Shown: positions 26,879 to 36,124 of the stretch, piece after piece
Layout of the letters: the number at the start of each line of letters is the position of its first letter
Numbering within the stretch: the first letter of the stretch is position 1
Assembly (NCBI RefSeq): GCF_017876535.1
Contig: NZ_JAGIOF010000001.1
Span: forward strand, 1,426,001-1,490,000
From: Paeniglutamicibacter kerguelensis
Lineage (GTDB): Bacteria; Actinomycetota; Actinomycetes; Actinomycetales; Micrococcaceae
Reading direction: 5' to 3'
Length of the DNA stretch: 64,000 nt
Notes under the pieces: generated by a model
Told to the model about the DNA's origin: nothing
Seen by the model: the letters and a program-made list of their open reading frames with translations, nothing else
Databases searched by the model: none
Translations under genes and position numbers: made by a program

Positions 26879-27775
26879 TCACCAGCGGATGTCGGAGGTG
26901 CTCGCCAAGGGTCTTATTTCCCCGAAGAAGGGGACTGCGAGAGCCGGCAGGGGTTCGGCGTCGTGCAGGGTCCGGGGGAAACGGAGCTGCGTGCGAGCCT
27001 CGAGCTCGGCCAAGGTGATCTGGTAGACCCGGAATTCGTCCAGGGCCAGAAGAGCCCTGAGCTGGACAAGGTCCTGTGTCAGCAGGAACGCCCGGGCCTT
27101 CAACACGCCGTTTTCCTGGAAGGCCAGGAGCTTCCAGTACTCCGAGGGCAGTGCCGTGCCACGGTAGATGCGGTCGTCCTCGCGAAAGACCGGCCCGCCG
27201 AAGACGCTGACCCTGAGTCTTTCAACCTCGACATCCGCATACAGGGCATTCTCCAGCCGGCCCCAAATGCCTTGCTGGCTGCTCTGGTTGAAGTCCTCCA
27301 TCTGCGGGGTGATGTTGCTGTAGTAGAACGAGTCCTTGTTCGCCTGGCGTGCCTCCGCCTGGTCGCCCCAGAGCAGGTCGGCCCGGCGGGCAATGTGTCC
27401 GCGGTCCAGCCGGTTGTCGATGTAGAGTTCGTTGCCGGTCTGCGCGTCGGCAGGCAACCGCGGATCCTTGGAGAACTCGAGGTTACTGCGGCTGAGCATC
27501 TTGATGCTGCTCCCGTCGATGTTCCAGGCGACCCAGCGGGCGAACCGCCGCGACTTGCTCAGGGCCAGCGAAAAGTGGGTGTAGGGGATGGCTTCCGAAC
27601 CTTCCCACTTGACCGCGTCACTTTCCATGCCGGGGTCCATGATCGGAAACCCGACCCAGGTGCCAAGGAAATCCGGTGCGTACCCGCTGCGCGGGATTGT
27701 TGCCTCGGATTCGTGCGAGTGTGCGGACATGCCAGCCAGAGCCCCTTTCGACGGTGGCGCCGTGTTGCACGGCAT
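26879..27775 (-). CDS. DNA/RNA non-specific endonuclease (NUC1 type)
   Basis: A 298-residue protein of the beta-beta-alpha-metal nuclease family. [16 protein letters not shown] (about residues 128-143) contains the DRGH active-site motif and [16 protein letters not shown] holds the metal-binding asparagine, both family hallmarks. There is no signal peptide, so it may act inside the cell or leave by another route. The ATG at 27775 has AGGAGG seven bases upstream; a later ATG at 27730 is possible. The gene converges on the methyltransferase gene with a 13-base gap. The role (nutrition, defence or toxin) is open. Confidence 0.85.
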   Translation of the reverse strand: MPCNTAPPSKGALAGMSAHSHESEATIPRSGYAPDFLGTWVGFPIMDPGMESDAVKWEGSEAIPYTHFSLALSKSRRFARWVAWNIDGSSIKMLSRSNLEFSKDPRLPADAQTGNELYIDNRLDRGHIARRADLLWGDQAEARQANKDSFYYSNITPQMEDFNQSSQQGIWGRLENALYADVEVERLRVSVFGGPVFREDDRIYRGTALPSEYWKLLAFQENGVLKARAFLLTQDLVQLRALLALDEFRVYQITLAELEARTQLRFPRTLHDAEPLPALAVPFFGEIRPLASTSDIRW

Positions 27776-27936
27776 TCTGCCACCTCCTGCGGATGCGACC
27801 AGCATACCCAAGGGGCGACGCCTTCACGACGGGCAGGCGCAACGCCGAACAAGACGCTTCCGGGTGCGAAGGCTTCCTGGGTTCCGGTGTTTATCCAGCG
27901 GATGAGGTCGGGTGGAAAATTGCTTGGGCGCTCCGC

Positions 27937-27942
27937 TATACT
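27937..27942 (+). promoter_or_regulatory. possible -10 element for the L31 gene
   Basis: TATACT lies about 90 bases before the L31 start, in the AT-richest part of the interval. The -35 region is poor. No clear zinc-repressor operator was recognised. Confidence 0.3.
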
Positions 27943-28030
27943 GGAATGTCGGCTTCGTGACCTCACGGGCCGGTTTGACGCAAATTTTGGTCGCTGGCAA
28001 AATCCAGTGACGCGAACAAAGGTTTTTAGC

Positions 28031-28288
28031 ATGAAGGCTGATATTCACCCGCAGTACAACACCATGGTGTTCAACGACCTCGCCTCGGGCGAGAAGTTCT
28101 TGACCCGTTCGACGGCCAAGAGCAACAAGACCATCGAGTGGGAAGACGGCAACACCTACCCGGTTATCGACGTCGAAATCTCCGCCGCTTCGCACCCGTT
28201 CTACACGGGCAAGCAGCGCATCATGGACTCCGCCGGACGCGTCGAGCGCTTCAACGCTCGCTTCAAGGGCTTCGGCGCCAAGAAGTAA
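28031..28288 (+). CDS. rpmE2: 50S ribosomal protein L31 type B
   Basis: An 85-residue ribosomal protein L31, beginning [16 protein letters not shown] and including [15 protein letters not shown] and RVERFNARF. It lacks the CxxC pairs of the zinc-binding L31 form, so it is the C-minus (type B) paralogue that replaces the zinc form under zinc shortage in other bacteria. AAAGG lies eight bases before the ATG. No other zinc-response gene is adjacent. A textbook terminator follows. Confidence 0.93.
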   Translation: MKADIHPQYNTMVFNDLASGEKFLTRSTAKSNKTIEWEDGNTYPVIDVEISAASHPFYTGKQRIMDSAGRVERFNARFKGFGAKK

Positions 28289-28306
28289 TTCTTCGCCTTC
28301 ACGCCT

Positions 28307-28346
28307 GCAACGGGATCTTCCTTCGGGAAGGTCCCGTTGCTTTTTA
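28307..28346 (+). terminator. UUCG-loop intrinsic terminator after L31
   Basis: GCAACGGGATCTTCC (28307-28321) pairs with 28326-28340 around a TTCG loop (one T-G wobble) and is followed by TTTTT. A canonical strong terminator 19 bases after the stop codon. Confidence 0.95.
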
Positions 28347-28645
28347 ACTACGTTTTCCCGGCCTGCCGAATCGAGCAGTTCCCGGGTTTCCTGCCGTTCG
28401 AGAAGGCCGGCAGGTCGGTGCCCGCCCGGGGATTCTCGGTGGTGCCCGGGATTTGGCCGGGCGTGCCGGATGGGGTAGGTCCAGGCGGTGCCGCGACTTG
28501 TGGCGATGAATTGGGCAAACCGACCGCAGGCCCATTCGTTGCCGCCGGCCCGGTCCGGAAGTACGATTGCGGCAGCAACTCCGGCACCGGGGCCCGTTCC
28601 ATCCGCAGTCGTTCTCGCGCCGGCGGAGGTTCATAGAGGTCAACC

Positions 28646-29893
28646 ATGTTCAATGCCGCAAATCCCCGCGTACCCGAGCCCGGCGAACAGCAGGCCAAGC
28701 CTTCCGGCAGGAAGCGCGTCACCGCAATTGATGCGGCGCGTTGCTTGGCCTTGATCGGCATGATGGGAATCCACGTGCTGCCCGAGGAACATTCCGGGGG
28801 CAATCCTTCCCTGACATGGGTCCTCTTTGCGGGCAGGGCATCCGCGCTCTTCGCCCTGCTGGCCGGGGTCTCGCTGGCGTTCAGCTCCGGCGGGACGCGC
28901 CCCCTTCGCGGGCGGCCGCTGAAGGCGGCCATGGCCGGGGTCGCCGCCCGCGCGCTTGTCATTATGGCCATCGGGATGCTGCTGGCATACGCCGGTCCCG
29001 ACGTCGAGATCATCCTGGCCTACTACGGTGTCATGTTCCTGCTGGCGGTGCCGCTGCTGGGGCTCACCCCGCGGGTGCTGGCCGTCCTGTCGGCGGTCTT
29101 CGCGATCGGGGGCCCGATCCTGCTGCAGGCCGTGCGAAACGTGATACCCGCTCCGGAGGAGGACAACCTCACCTTCGGCACGTTGTTCACCGAACCGTTC
29201 TCGACCGTCGGGCAACTGCTGTTCACAGGCTTCTACCCGGCGGTGCCGTGGATGGCCTACATGTGCGCCGGCCTGGCTATCGGCAAGCTGGACCTGAGCT
29301 CACGCCGGATTGCGGCCTGGTTGGCCGCAGGCGGCGCGTGCCTTGCCGCGGCGGCCTGGGCGCTCTCGTGGCTGCTGATGATAGGCGTTCTGCAGCTGTC
29401 CCCGGGGGAGTCCGCCGGGTTGCTCGTAGCGGGCGAAGACCCGCCGGTCGACGAGGACGACTGGGCCTGGCTGGTGGCGGCCTCCCCGTACTCCTCCATG
29501 CCGCTGGAACTGCTGCACACCATCGGCACCAGCATGGTGGCCCTTGGCGTACTGATACTGGCCGGCAAGTACATCCACCAGATCATCGATGTGCTGGCCC
29601 CGGCCGGCAGCATGACACTGACTCTGTACTCCGGGCACCTGTTGTTCCTGGCCAGCGGAGTGCTGGGGGAGGAACCGTTCGCTTCCTTCGGGCTGCAGGT
29701 CGGCGCAGCGCTGCTCTTCGGCGTCCTCTGGCGCAACCTTGCCGGTCGCGGGCCGTTGGAGTCGGCTGTCTCCGCCGTCGCCACGCGTGCCAGGAACGCG
29801 GTGCTCGGCAAGGAAACCACCAAGGCGGGCAAACCGGACCCGGACAAACAGGACTCGGACAGGCCCGGGGCGGCAAGGCCGTCGGGGCCGTAG
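28646..29893 (+). CDS. DUF1624 / heparan-alpha-glucosaminide N-acetyltransferase-like membrane protein
   Basis: A 415-residue membrane protein with about ten spans. The start VTAIDAARCLALIGMMGIHV with the DxxR of the first span and the GRASALFALLAGVSLAF block are typical of DUF1624/DUF418-type acyltransferase-like proteins (YeiB-related). These are proposed to move acyl groups across the membrane to surface glycans; the acceptor is unknown. The C-terminus is a charged, low-complexity tail (KPDPDKQDSDRPG). GAGG lies about six bases before the ATG. It is followed by the lipoate ligase gene 57 bases on. Confidence 0.8.
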   Translation: MFNAANPRVPEPGEQQAKPSGRKRVTAIDAARCLALIGMMGIHVLPEEHSGGNPSLTWVLFAGRASALFALLAGVSLAFSSGGTRPLRGRPLKAAMAGVAARALVIMAIGMLLAYAGPDVEIILAYYGVMFLLAVPLLGLTPRVLAVLSAVFAIGGPILLQAVRNVIPAPEEDNLTFGTLFTEPFSTVGQLLFTGFYPAVPWMAYMCAGLAIGKLDLSSRRIAAWLAAGGACLAAAAWALSWLLMIGVLQLSPGESAGLLVAGEDPPVDEDDWAWLVAASPYSSMPLELLHTIGTSMVALGVLILAGKYIHQIIDVLAPAGSMTLTLYSGHLLFLASGVLGEEPFASFGLQVGAALLFGVLWRNLAGRGPLESAVSAVATRARNAVLGKETTKAGKPDPDKQDSDRPGAARPSGP

Positions 29894-29950
29894 ATGCTGA
29901 CGCCGGATGCGAAGCGGGGAACCGTGCCCCGTGGACATAGGATTGAAACC

Positions 29951-31018
29951 ATGGATTTGGGCTACACGCATCACGGTGAATACAAGGTTGTCGGCGGCAA
30001 GTTGGTGGTTGCCGACCTGAGGGTCGAGGACGGGGCCATCGCCGCAGCCTCGATCAACGGGGACTTTTTCCTGGAACCCGACGATGCCCTCGAGGATCTG
30101 AACGCGGCGCTCATCGGGCTGCCGCAGGACGTAGAGCATTCGGTGATCCGCGACGCCGTGAAGGCGGGGCTGCGCGCCGACGCAGTGATGTTCGGGTTCG
30201 ATTCCGACGCCGTGGCACGCGTGGTCCGCCGCGCCCTGGGCCACGCCACCGCGTGGGCCGACCACCTGTGGGAGGTCATAGCCCCCTCGGTGTTGCCGAT
30301 CGCCCAGAACGTCGCCCTCGACGAGGTGATAGCCCGGCAGGTTGCCGCCGGAACCCGCGGACCGACCCTGAGGTTCTGGGACTGGGCCGACTCGGGCGTT
30401 GTCATCGGTTCTTTCCAGTCGCTGCGCAACGAGGTCGACGCCGATGCGGCCGCAGCCTACGGCATCCAGGTGGTCCGAAGGATCAGCGGAGGCGGGGCCA
30501 TGTTCATGGAGGCCGGGAACTGCATCACCTACTCGCTGTACCTGCCCGGCTCGCTGGTGGACGGCATGAGCTTCGCCGATTCCTACCCGTTCCTCGATGT
30601 CTGGGTCATGGAGGCGCTGGCATCCATCGGGGTCAAGGCGCACTACAAGCCGCTGAACGACATCGCCACGGACACCGGCAAGATCGGCGGGGCGGCACAG
30701 AAGCGCCTGGCCGGCGGCGTGGTGCTACACCACGTGACCATGAGCTACGACATCGACGCGGAAAAGATGCTGAAGGTGCTGCGTATCGGACGCGAGAAGA
30801 TCTCCGACAAGGGCATCGCCTCGGCGGTCAAGCGCGTGGACCCGCTCAAGCGGCAGGCCGACATGGGCCGCATGGAACTCATCGAGACGATGCGCCGAAC
30901 CTTTGCCGCCAAGTACGCGGCGGTGCCCGGCACGCTCGACGAGGCGACGCTGGCCGCCGCCAAGGATCTGGCCGAAACGAAGTTCACCACCGAGGAATGG
31001 ACGGCACGCGTTCCGTAG
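29951..31018 (+). CDS. lipoate-protein ligase with the accessory domain at the N-terminus
   Basis: A 355-residue protein of the lipoate/biotin ligase fold. Residues ~115-340 form the catalytic domain: RFWDWADSGVVIGSFQSLRNEVD, the ligand loop RRISGGGAMF, and KIGGAAQKRLAGGVVLHHVT. The first ~85 residues (HGEYKVVGGKLVVADLRVEDG and DFFLEPDD) resemble the small LplA accessory domain that in E. coli LplA is at the C-terminus, so the order is swapped. It attaches lipoate or octanoate to E2/GcvH lysines. AGGA lies about nine bases before the ATG at 29951. A long hairpin ends the unit. Confidence 0.85.
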   Translation: MDLGYTHHGEYKVVGGKLVVADLRVEDGAIAAASINGDFFLEPDDALEDLNAALIGLPQDVEHSVIRDAVKAGLRADAVMFGFDSDAVARVVRRALGHATAWADHLWEVIAPSVLPIAQNVALDEVIARQVAAGTRGPTLRFWDWADSGVVIGSFQSLRNEVDADAAAAYGIQVVRRISGGGAMFMEAGNCITYSLYLPGSLVDGMSFADSYPFLDVWVMEALASIGVKAHYKPLNDIATDTGKIGGAAQKRLAGGVVLHHVTMSYDIDAEKMLKVLRIGREKISDKGIASAVKRVDPLKRQADMGRMELIETMRRTFAAKYAAVPGTLDEATLAAAKDLAETKFTTEEWTARVP

Positions 31019-31068
31019 GCGCAAGCCCTGCGGTGCCGGGCGTTGCCGGCCCGGCCCCCAAAAGTCTC

Positions 31069-31117
31069 GTAGACGAGTGTGGCCCTCCGGAACTGCCGGA
31101 GGGCCACACTCGTCTAC
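31069..31117. terminator. 22-bp perfect hairpin between convergent genes
   Basis: A 22-base arm starting GTAGACGAGTGTGGCC at 31069 pairs perfectly with the arm ending at 31117 around a five-base loop. It sits between the ends of the lipoate ligase and mtnN genes and can terminate both. Confidence 0.8.
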
Positions 31118-31142
31118 TAAGGGCGCTTGTTGTGCCCGGGGG

Positions 31143-31913
31143 TCATGCGAACGCTGGCTCCAACTCCGCCCGGGGTGCCCCGGCCGCAATCCAGGACCCG
31201 ATGACCGCCGTGGCAATCTCGGCCGAGCGCTCGGCGGCGTCGTCGACGTGCGTCAGGAAGTCCGCGTCGGACGCCGGCCCGCAGAGGTCGGAGATGCCGC
31301 GGATGGCCAGGAACGGGGCGTTGAATGCCCGGCAGGTCTGCGCGATGGCCGACGATTCCATGTCCGTCGCCAGGACCTGGTCGAACTGGCCCTTGATGAT
31401 CGCCGCACGGTCAATGCCGACAAACGAGTAGCTGGAAACGATGAGTCCGTGGTGCACCGTGGCCACGATGCCGTATCCGGGCGCCCCGATTTTGCTGGCC
31501 TCCACCAAGGAATCCGGCACCGGGTAGGAGGCCGGCATGCCCGGCACCTGCCCGAGTTCGTAGCCGAAGGCGCGCGCATCGGCGTCCGCGTTGACGTTCA
31601 CGGTGCCGATGACAACGTCGCCCACCCGCACGGAATTGCCAAGCCCGCCGGCGCTGCCGGCACTGACGACCAAGGGGGCCGGTGCATCCGCATCGTCCCT
31701 GTTCGCCTGCAGCAGTGCGGCCGTGGCCGCGCCCGAGGCGTTGACCAGGCCGATGCCGCTCTGGACGAAGATGGCGTTCAGGCCGTTGAGCCGGCCGCTG
31801 CGGTGGATCGCGTTGCCGACCCGAACCGGCTCGCTGACCTCCGCGGCACGCTGGAGGAACGGGGTGATTTCCTCTTCCATGGCCGCGATGACAATGACAT
31901 CGACCGCGCTCAT
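31143..31913 (-). CDS. mtnN: 5'-methylthioadenosine/S-adenosylhomocysteine nucleosidase
   Basis: A 256-residue phosphorylase-superfamily nucleosidase. It begins [17 protein letters not shown] with the catalytic-loop glutamate, has [10 protein letters not shown], the [13 protein letters not shown] motif (substrate-binding glutamate and general-acid region) and [10 protein letters not shown] with the catalytic aspartate, all typical of MTA/SAH nucleosidase (Pfs). It splits S-adenosylhomocysteine to adenine and S-ribosylhomocysteine, the substrate of LuxS encoded just upstream; the two frames overlap by four bases (ATGA), so they are translationally coupled. The family is usually ~230 residues; the extra length is an alanine-rich C-terminus. 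Confidence 0.9.
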   Translation of the reverse strand: MSAVDVIVIAAMEEEITPFLQRAAEVSEPVRVGNAIHRSGRLNGLNAIFVQSGIGLVNASGAATAALLQANRDDADAPAPLVVSAGSAGGLGNSVRVGDVVIGTVNVNADADARAFGYELGQVPGMPASYPVPDSLVEASKIGAPGYGIVATVHHGLIVSSYSFVGIDRAAIIKGQFDQVLATDMESSAIAQTCRAFNAPFLAIRGISDLCGPASDADFLTHVDDAAERSAEIATAVIGSWIAAGAPRAELEPAFA

Positions 31914-32377
31914 TCGGAGACCTGCTCCCAGACGGCGCGCTGCGCCAGGAATTCCCGGGCGGCATCCTGGGCGGCCTCGAGGGAGTGGTTTTCGCCCCAG
32001 CCGCATTGGACCTCGTTGGCCGCGGGGACCTCGGTGGCATCCAGCACGTCGGTGAGGGTGGCCTCGATCAGGTCCACGACGGCGGCAACGTCGGGCTCGC
32101 CCTGCAGAATGAGGTAGTAGCCGGTCTGGCAACCCATCGGGGAGAAGTCTACGACGGAGGATGAATGGTTGCGGGAGTGCTCGGCGAAGAGGTGCTCGAG
32201 TGAGTGGATTGCCTTCATCTCCAAATGGGCAACATTTGGCTGGGTGAACCGCACGTCATATTTGGTAATAACGTCTCCGTGCGGGAGTTCCTTGCGGTCG
32301 GCCACGCGCACATACGGTGCCGAGACCGTGCGGTGGTCAAGGTTGAAGGACTCTACGTTCATGCGTGAAGGGGTCAT
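31910..32377 (-). CDS. luxS: S-ribosylhomocysteine lyase
   Basis: A 155-residue LuxS. The metal ligands are seen in [14 protein letters not shown] (HxxEH) and in [17 protein letters not shown] (late cysteine), with the catalytic cysteine region MGCQTGYYL. It converts S-ribosylhomocysteine to homocysteine and DPD, the precursor of autoinducer-2, and so completes the activated methyl cycle with the downstream nucleosidase. The ATG at 32377 gives the family length; the ribosome-binding site is weak and an ATG at 32362 is an alternative. Presence of luxS does not by itself show quorum sensing. Confidence 0.93.
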   Translation of the reverse strand: MTPSRMNVESFNLDHRTVSAPYVRVADRKELPHGDVITKYDVRFTQPNVAHLEMKAIHSLEHLFAEHSRNHSSSVVDFSPMGCQTGYYLILQGEPDVAAVVDLIEATLTDVLDATEVPAANEVQCGWGENHSLEAAQDAAREFLAQRAVWEQVSE

Positions 32378-32853
32378 GATTGCGCTTTCATGCGTGGGAA
32401 TCGAAGCCGGACAAACTCGTGGCAGGTTCTTTGCCACCTCAATGGTAGCTGGCGGCGCCTGTGAGCCGGGTGTGTGCGCGGCACTGCCGGGCTTCGCACG
32501 GTCGGTGCGCGCAGCGCGGCTCAATTGGCTCGAGGGTCGAGGGGACCGGTGCGGAATTTCACGCTATGGTGCCAGGCGGCTGTTGAATTGGTGGCGGTTG
32601 ATTTTCTCAGTGATGTGCAGGTCGCAGGGTTCGACTGGTTCCCTGATGAGGTATCGCGGGTGGACCGGAGCACTTTCGTTGGCCCGACGATGCCGATCTA
32701 TCGATAGCGGGCCGGCGAGGGACTGGTTCTGGTCTCCGTGGAGGGTGAGAGTCCCTGCGGTGCCGGCCCAACCCGGGCGCTCCGCGGCGACGGGATAAGT
32801 GTCTGTGACGTGCGGCCCCGCCAACGCCAGTGGCTTGACTCGAGGCATCACTC
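32378..32853. other. intergenic stretch upstream of luxS
   Basis: No gene is supported here. TACCAT about 60 bases before luxS could be a minus-strand -10 element. An imperfect inverted repeat (GCCGGCGAGGGAC at 32711 against GTCCCT...GCCGGC near 32750-32766) may be the terminator of the MFS gene. No S-adenosylhomocysteine riboswitch pattern was seen. Confidence 0.4.
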
Positions 32854-34218
32854 TCAGAGGTTGTGCGTGGGGCCGGGGGTGTCGTCGTCCTCCAACGGCT
32901 GCAGCTTGATGTCCTGCGGGTACAGGTCGGTCCCGGTGCGGTCCTCCAGGGTCAGGGTGGCGACCAGCGAGGCCGCCGCGAGCAGGAACAGGTACGTCGA
33001 GACGGCGAGGGTGGTGTTGAACGTGCCCACCAGCGCGGTGGCGATCGTGGGGGCGAAGGCCCCGCCGAGCACCGCACCGATCGCGTAGCTGATGGAGGCG
33101 CCGCTGAGCCGGATGCGGGCGGGGAACAGCTCGGCATACAGCGCCGGAAGCGGTCCGTAGGACAGGCCCATGACCGCGCCGAAGACCACCAGGGCGAGGA
33201 CGACGAGGACCACCTCGCCGGTGTCGATGAGCAGGAAGAGCGGGTACAGCCAGGCGAGCATGCACACCCAACCGATGATGTACATCTTGCGCCGGCCGAT
33301 GCGGTCCGAGAGCACCCCGGAGACCCAGGTGGAGACCAGCCAGGCCACCGAGCCGAGGGTGATGATGTTGAGGATGGTCCCGGCGTTCATCTCCAGGCGC
33401 GTGGTGGCGTAGCCCAGGATGAAGCCGCCGGTGAGCATGTAGCCGGCGGCGTTGTTGCCCATGAAGACGAGCGTGGCCTGGACGACCTTCGTGGGGTGCT
33501 CGCGGAAGAGGGTGGACAGCGGCGCGGTCTCGGTCTGTTTCGTGGCCTCCAGCTCGTGGAACACCGGGGACTCCTCGACCCGGGTGCGGATGTAGTGGCC
33601 GATCAGGATCAGCACGAAACTCAGGAGGAAAGGCACCCGCCAGCCCCAGGCCAGGAACTGCTCGTCGGTGAGTGCGGCGGCGAAGATTGCCGTGACCCCG
33701 GAAGCCAGAAGCATCCCGGCGGGAACGCCAAGCTGGGGGAAGGCCCCGAATTTGCCGCGGCGTTCGGCCGGGGCGTGTTCGACGGCCATCAGCGCCGCCC
33801 CGCCCCATTCGCCGCCGGCGGAGAATCCCTGGATGATGCGCAGGAGAACCAGCAGGATCGGGGCCCACACCCCGATGGTGGCGTAGGTGGGCAGGACGCC
33901 GATGAGGGTGGTGCCCAGGCCCATGAGGATCAGGGTGATGATCAGCACGATCCGGCGGCCGTACCGGTCGCCCACCCGGCCCATGATGACGGCCCCGAGG
34001 GGGCGGAACAGGAAGCTGATGCCCACGGTGGCGAATGAGACGATCGAGGCCATCGGCCCCTGCAGCGGGGAGAAGAACAACGGGGCCAGGACCAGGGCGG
34101 CGGCGTTGGCGTAGATGAAGTAGTCGTACCACTCCACCGTCGTGCCGATCATGGTGGCCCCTGCCACCCGGCGCTGTTGCGGGGTCATGCGGCCTGTGTC
34201 TGTCGGGCTGGTGTTCAC
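32854..34218 (-). CDS. MFS transporter, metabolite:H+ symporter type
   Basis: A 454-residue transporter with 12 spans. GTTVEWYDYFIYANAAAL at the first span, MGRVGDRYGRR between spans 2 and 3, the RIIQGFSAGGEWGGAALMAVEHAP block and SDRIGRRKMY in the second half are the hallmarks of the MHS family (as in ProP, ShiA, KgtP and dicarboxylate/shikimate symporters). It takes up a small organic acid or osmolyte with protons. The GTG at 34218 has GGAGGA about eight bases upstream. It lies downstream of xylB in the same direction but 424 bases away, so a functional link to xylose use is uncertain. Confidence 0.88.
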   Translation of the reverse strand: MNTSPTDTGRMTPQQRRVAGATMIGTTVEWYDYFIYANAAALVLAPLFFSPLQGPMASIVSFATVGISFLFRPLGAVIMGRVGDRYGRRIVLIITLILMGLGTTLIGVLPTYATIGVWAPILLVLLRIIQGFSAGGEWGGAALMAVEHAPAERRGKFGAFPQLGVPAGMLLASGVTAIFAAALTDEQFLAWGWRVPFLLSFVLILIGHYIRTRVEESPVFHELEATKQTETAPLSTLFREHPTKVVQATLVFMGNNAAGYMLTGGFILGYATTRLEMNAGTILNIITLGSVAWLVSTWVSGVLSDRIGRRKMYIIGWVCMLAWLYPLFLLIDTGEVVLVVLALVVFGAVMGLSYGPLPALYAELFPARIRLSGASISYAIGAVLGGAFAPTIATALVGTFNTTLAVSTYLFLLAAASLVATLTLEDRTGTDLYPQDIKLQPLEDDDTPGPTHNL

Positions 34219-34642
34219 GAGGATTCCTCCGTCCGGAATCGACGGGCCCGGTCGGGGCAGGCCAATCGTCGATGGCCACGGCCAAGAGGTGGCGGACGGG
34301 ATGGTGGCCGGCCTCATGGCCCGCGACAACGCCAATTTTACGGCTTGCGGGCCGCCGAATGATAGGGGCGCGATGCCCCTCGGTGTCACGAAGACCATGA
34401 GCCCCATCCAGGGCCGGACGCCGGGGAACCCTCCCGGCCGGAGCCCGGCCACGATCCGGCCGGGAACCCGATCCTCCGACGGCGCATCCGGCAGGACTGC
34501 GGCCATGACCGAGATGCCTCGGCCGCCCGGGCCGCCCACTCTGGAACAGAAAAAGTCCGGCAGCGCATCGCCCGACCTCGTTGGCTTCGCCCTCGCGCAT
34601 GTCGGTGGCCTGCACGGCAACCACAGGATCACCACCAGGAAA
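34219..34642. other. intergenic stretch between xylB and the MFS gene
   Basis: Reading frames cross it but no start, family or codon pattern supports a gene. It presumably holds the end of the xylB transcript and the MFS promoter, neither of which could be pinned down. Confidence 0.4.
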
Positions 34643-36118
34643 TCAGAACCGAATGCCCTCGGCCGCGGTGTTGTACCGTTCCCGGATGGCCGGGCGGTGG
34701 TCGGGCTCGGGTGCGGCCAGACCGGGGTGCGGCCATTCGGGCCGGATGCCGGACAATGCCCAGGCGGCCTGGACCGCTGCGCCACGCGCAACATATTCAC
34801 CGGGCGCCGGAACCTGGACCGGAACGTCGAAAACCTGCGCAGTGGCCGCCTGCACCGCCGGGCTTTGGGCGGCGCCGCCGATGAGCAAGAGCCGTTTGGC
34901 CGTAACCCCTTGGCGGAGGATCGCGTCCAGTCCGACGGCCAGAGAGCAGAGCATGCCCTCGACCGCGGCCCGGGCAACGTTTTCCCGGGTGGTCGAGGCC
35001 AGCGACAGTCCGTGGAAGCTTGCCGTCGCGTCGGGCAGGTTCGGTGTCCGCTCGCCCTCGAAGTAGGGGACCAGCACGACGCCGTCGCTGCCTGGTTCCG
35101 CGGCCAGCGCGAGTTCCGAGAAGCGCTCCAGGTCGATCCCCAGCAGGGAAGCGGTGGTTCCGAGGACCCGGGCGGCATTCAGCGTCACGGAGATGGGCAG
35201 GTAGGCGCCTGAGGCATCGGCGAAAACCGCAACGGTTCCCGTGTCATCGGCGCCAGGGGAATCAGTCACGGCGTAGACGGTGCCGCTGGTCCCGAGCGAG
35301 ACCACCACGTCGCCCGACATGGCCCCCAGGCCGAGTGCGCCGGCGGCATTGTCTCCCGCTCCCGCGCCGAGTCGGATGCCGTCGAAGCCGCCGGCATGGG
35401 TCGGGTGGATGGTGCCAGTGGTTTCCGCGGGCCCCGCGACCCGGGGCAGGATGACGTGGCCGTCGTCCTGCCGGAAGCGACCGGGCGATGCCACGCGGGC
35501 GGCGCGGCCGAATGCGTGCCCGAACAATTCCACGTCGTAGTCTTCGAGCCGCGGCGACCAGTATCCGGTGCCGCTGGCATCCGAGCGGTCGGTGGTGAGT
35601 TCTTCCAGGTCCGGGCCCAGCGGGCCGTGGCCGGCGGGGCCGTAGCCGCGCAGCCGCCAGGCCAGCCAGTCGTGGGGGAGCGCCACCGCCGCAACCCGTC
35701 GGGCGATCCCCGGCTCGTTGTCCCTGACCCAGCGCAGCTTGGTGATGGTGAACGAGGCAACGGGCACCGAGCCGCAGCGGGCCGCCAGCTCGGCGGCGCC
35801 GAGCTCTGCGACAAGGTCGTTCGCGGCCGGGGCGGAGCGCGTGTCGTTCCAGAGCAGGGCCGGCCGCAACACGTTTCCGGAGGCGTCCAGCAGCACCATG
35901 CCGTGCTGTTGCCCGGCCACCGAAAGCGCCGAAACTCCCTCCAGCCCGCCGGCATCGGCAACGGCCTCCAGCAGGGCCTCCCACCACAGGGATGGGTCGA
36001 TTTCCGTCCCGTCCGGGTGGGCGGCCTTGCCGGAGCGGACCAGGGCGCCGGTGCCCGAATCAAGCACCGCGACCTTGCAACTTTGGGTCGAGGAATCGAT
36101 CCCGGCCACGAGCCCCAC
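34643..36118 (-). CDS. xylB: xylulokinase
   Basis: A 491-residue FGGY-family kinase. It opens VAGIDSSTQSCKVAVLD (phosphate-binding loop), has SVAGQQHGMVLLD and LWNDTRS typical of xylulokinases, VVSLGTSGTVYAV in the C-terminal ATPase half, and LLLIGGAAQSPAVQ near the end. It phosphorylates D-xylulose to xylulose 5-phosphate. The GTG start lies six bases after the xylA stop codon, with AAGG inside the end of xylA, so the pair is an operon xylA-xylB with coupled translation. Length is typical (~490). Confidence 0.93.
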   Translation of the reverse strand: MGLVAGIDSSTQSCKVAVLDSGTGALVRSGKAAHPDGTEIDPSLWWEALLEAVADAGGLEGVSALSVAGQQHGMVLLDASGNVLRPALLWNDTRSAPAANDLVAELGAAELAARCGSVPVASFTITKLRWVRDNEPGIARRVAAVALPHDWLAWRLRGYGPAGHGPLGPDLEELTTDRSDASGTGYWSPRLEDYDVELFGHAFGRAARVASPGRFRQDDGHVILPRVAGPAETTGTIHPTHAGGFDGIRLGAGAGDNAAGALGLGAMSGDVVVSLGTSGTVYAVTDSPGADDTGTVAVFADASGAYLPISVTLNAARVLGTTASLLGIDLERFSELALAAEPGSDGVVLVPYFEGERTPNLPDATASFHGLSLASTTRENVARAAVEGMLCSLAVGLDAILRQGVTAKRLLLIGGAAQSPAVQAATAQVFDVPVQVPAPGEYVARGAAVQAAWALSGIRPEWPHPGLAAPEPDHRPAIRERYNTAAEGIRF

Positions 36119-36124
36119 GGGTGC

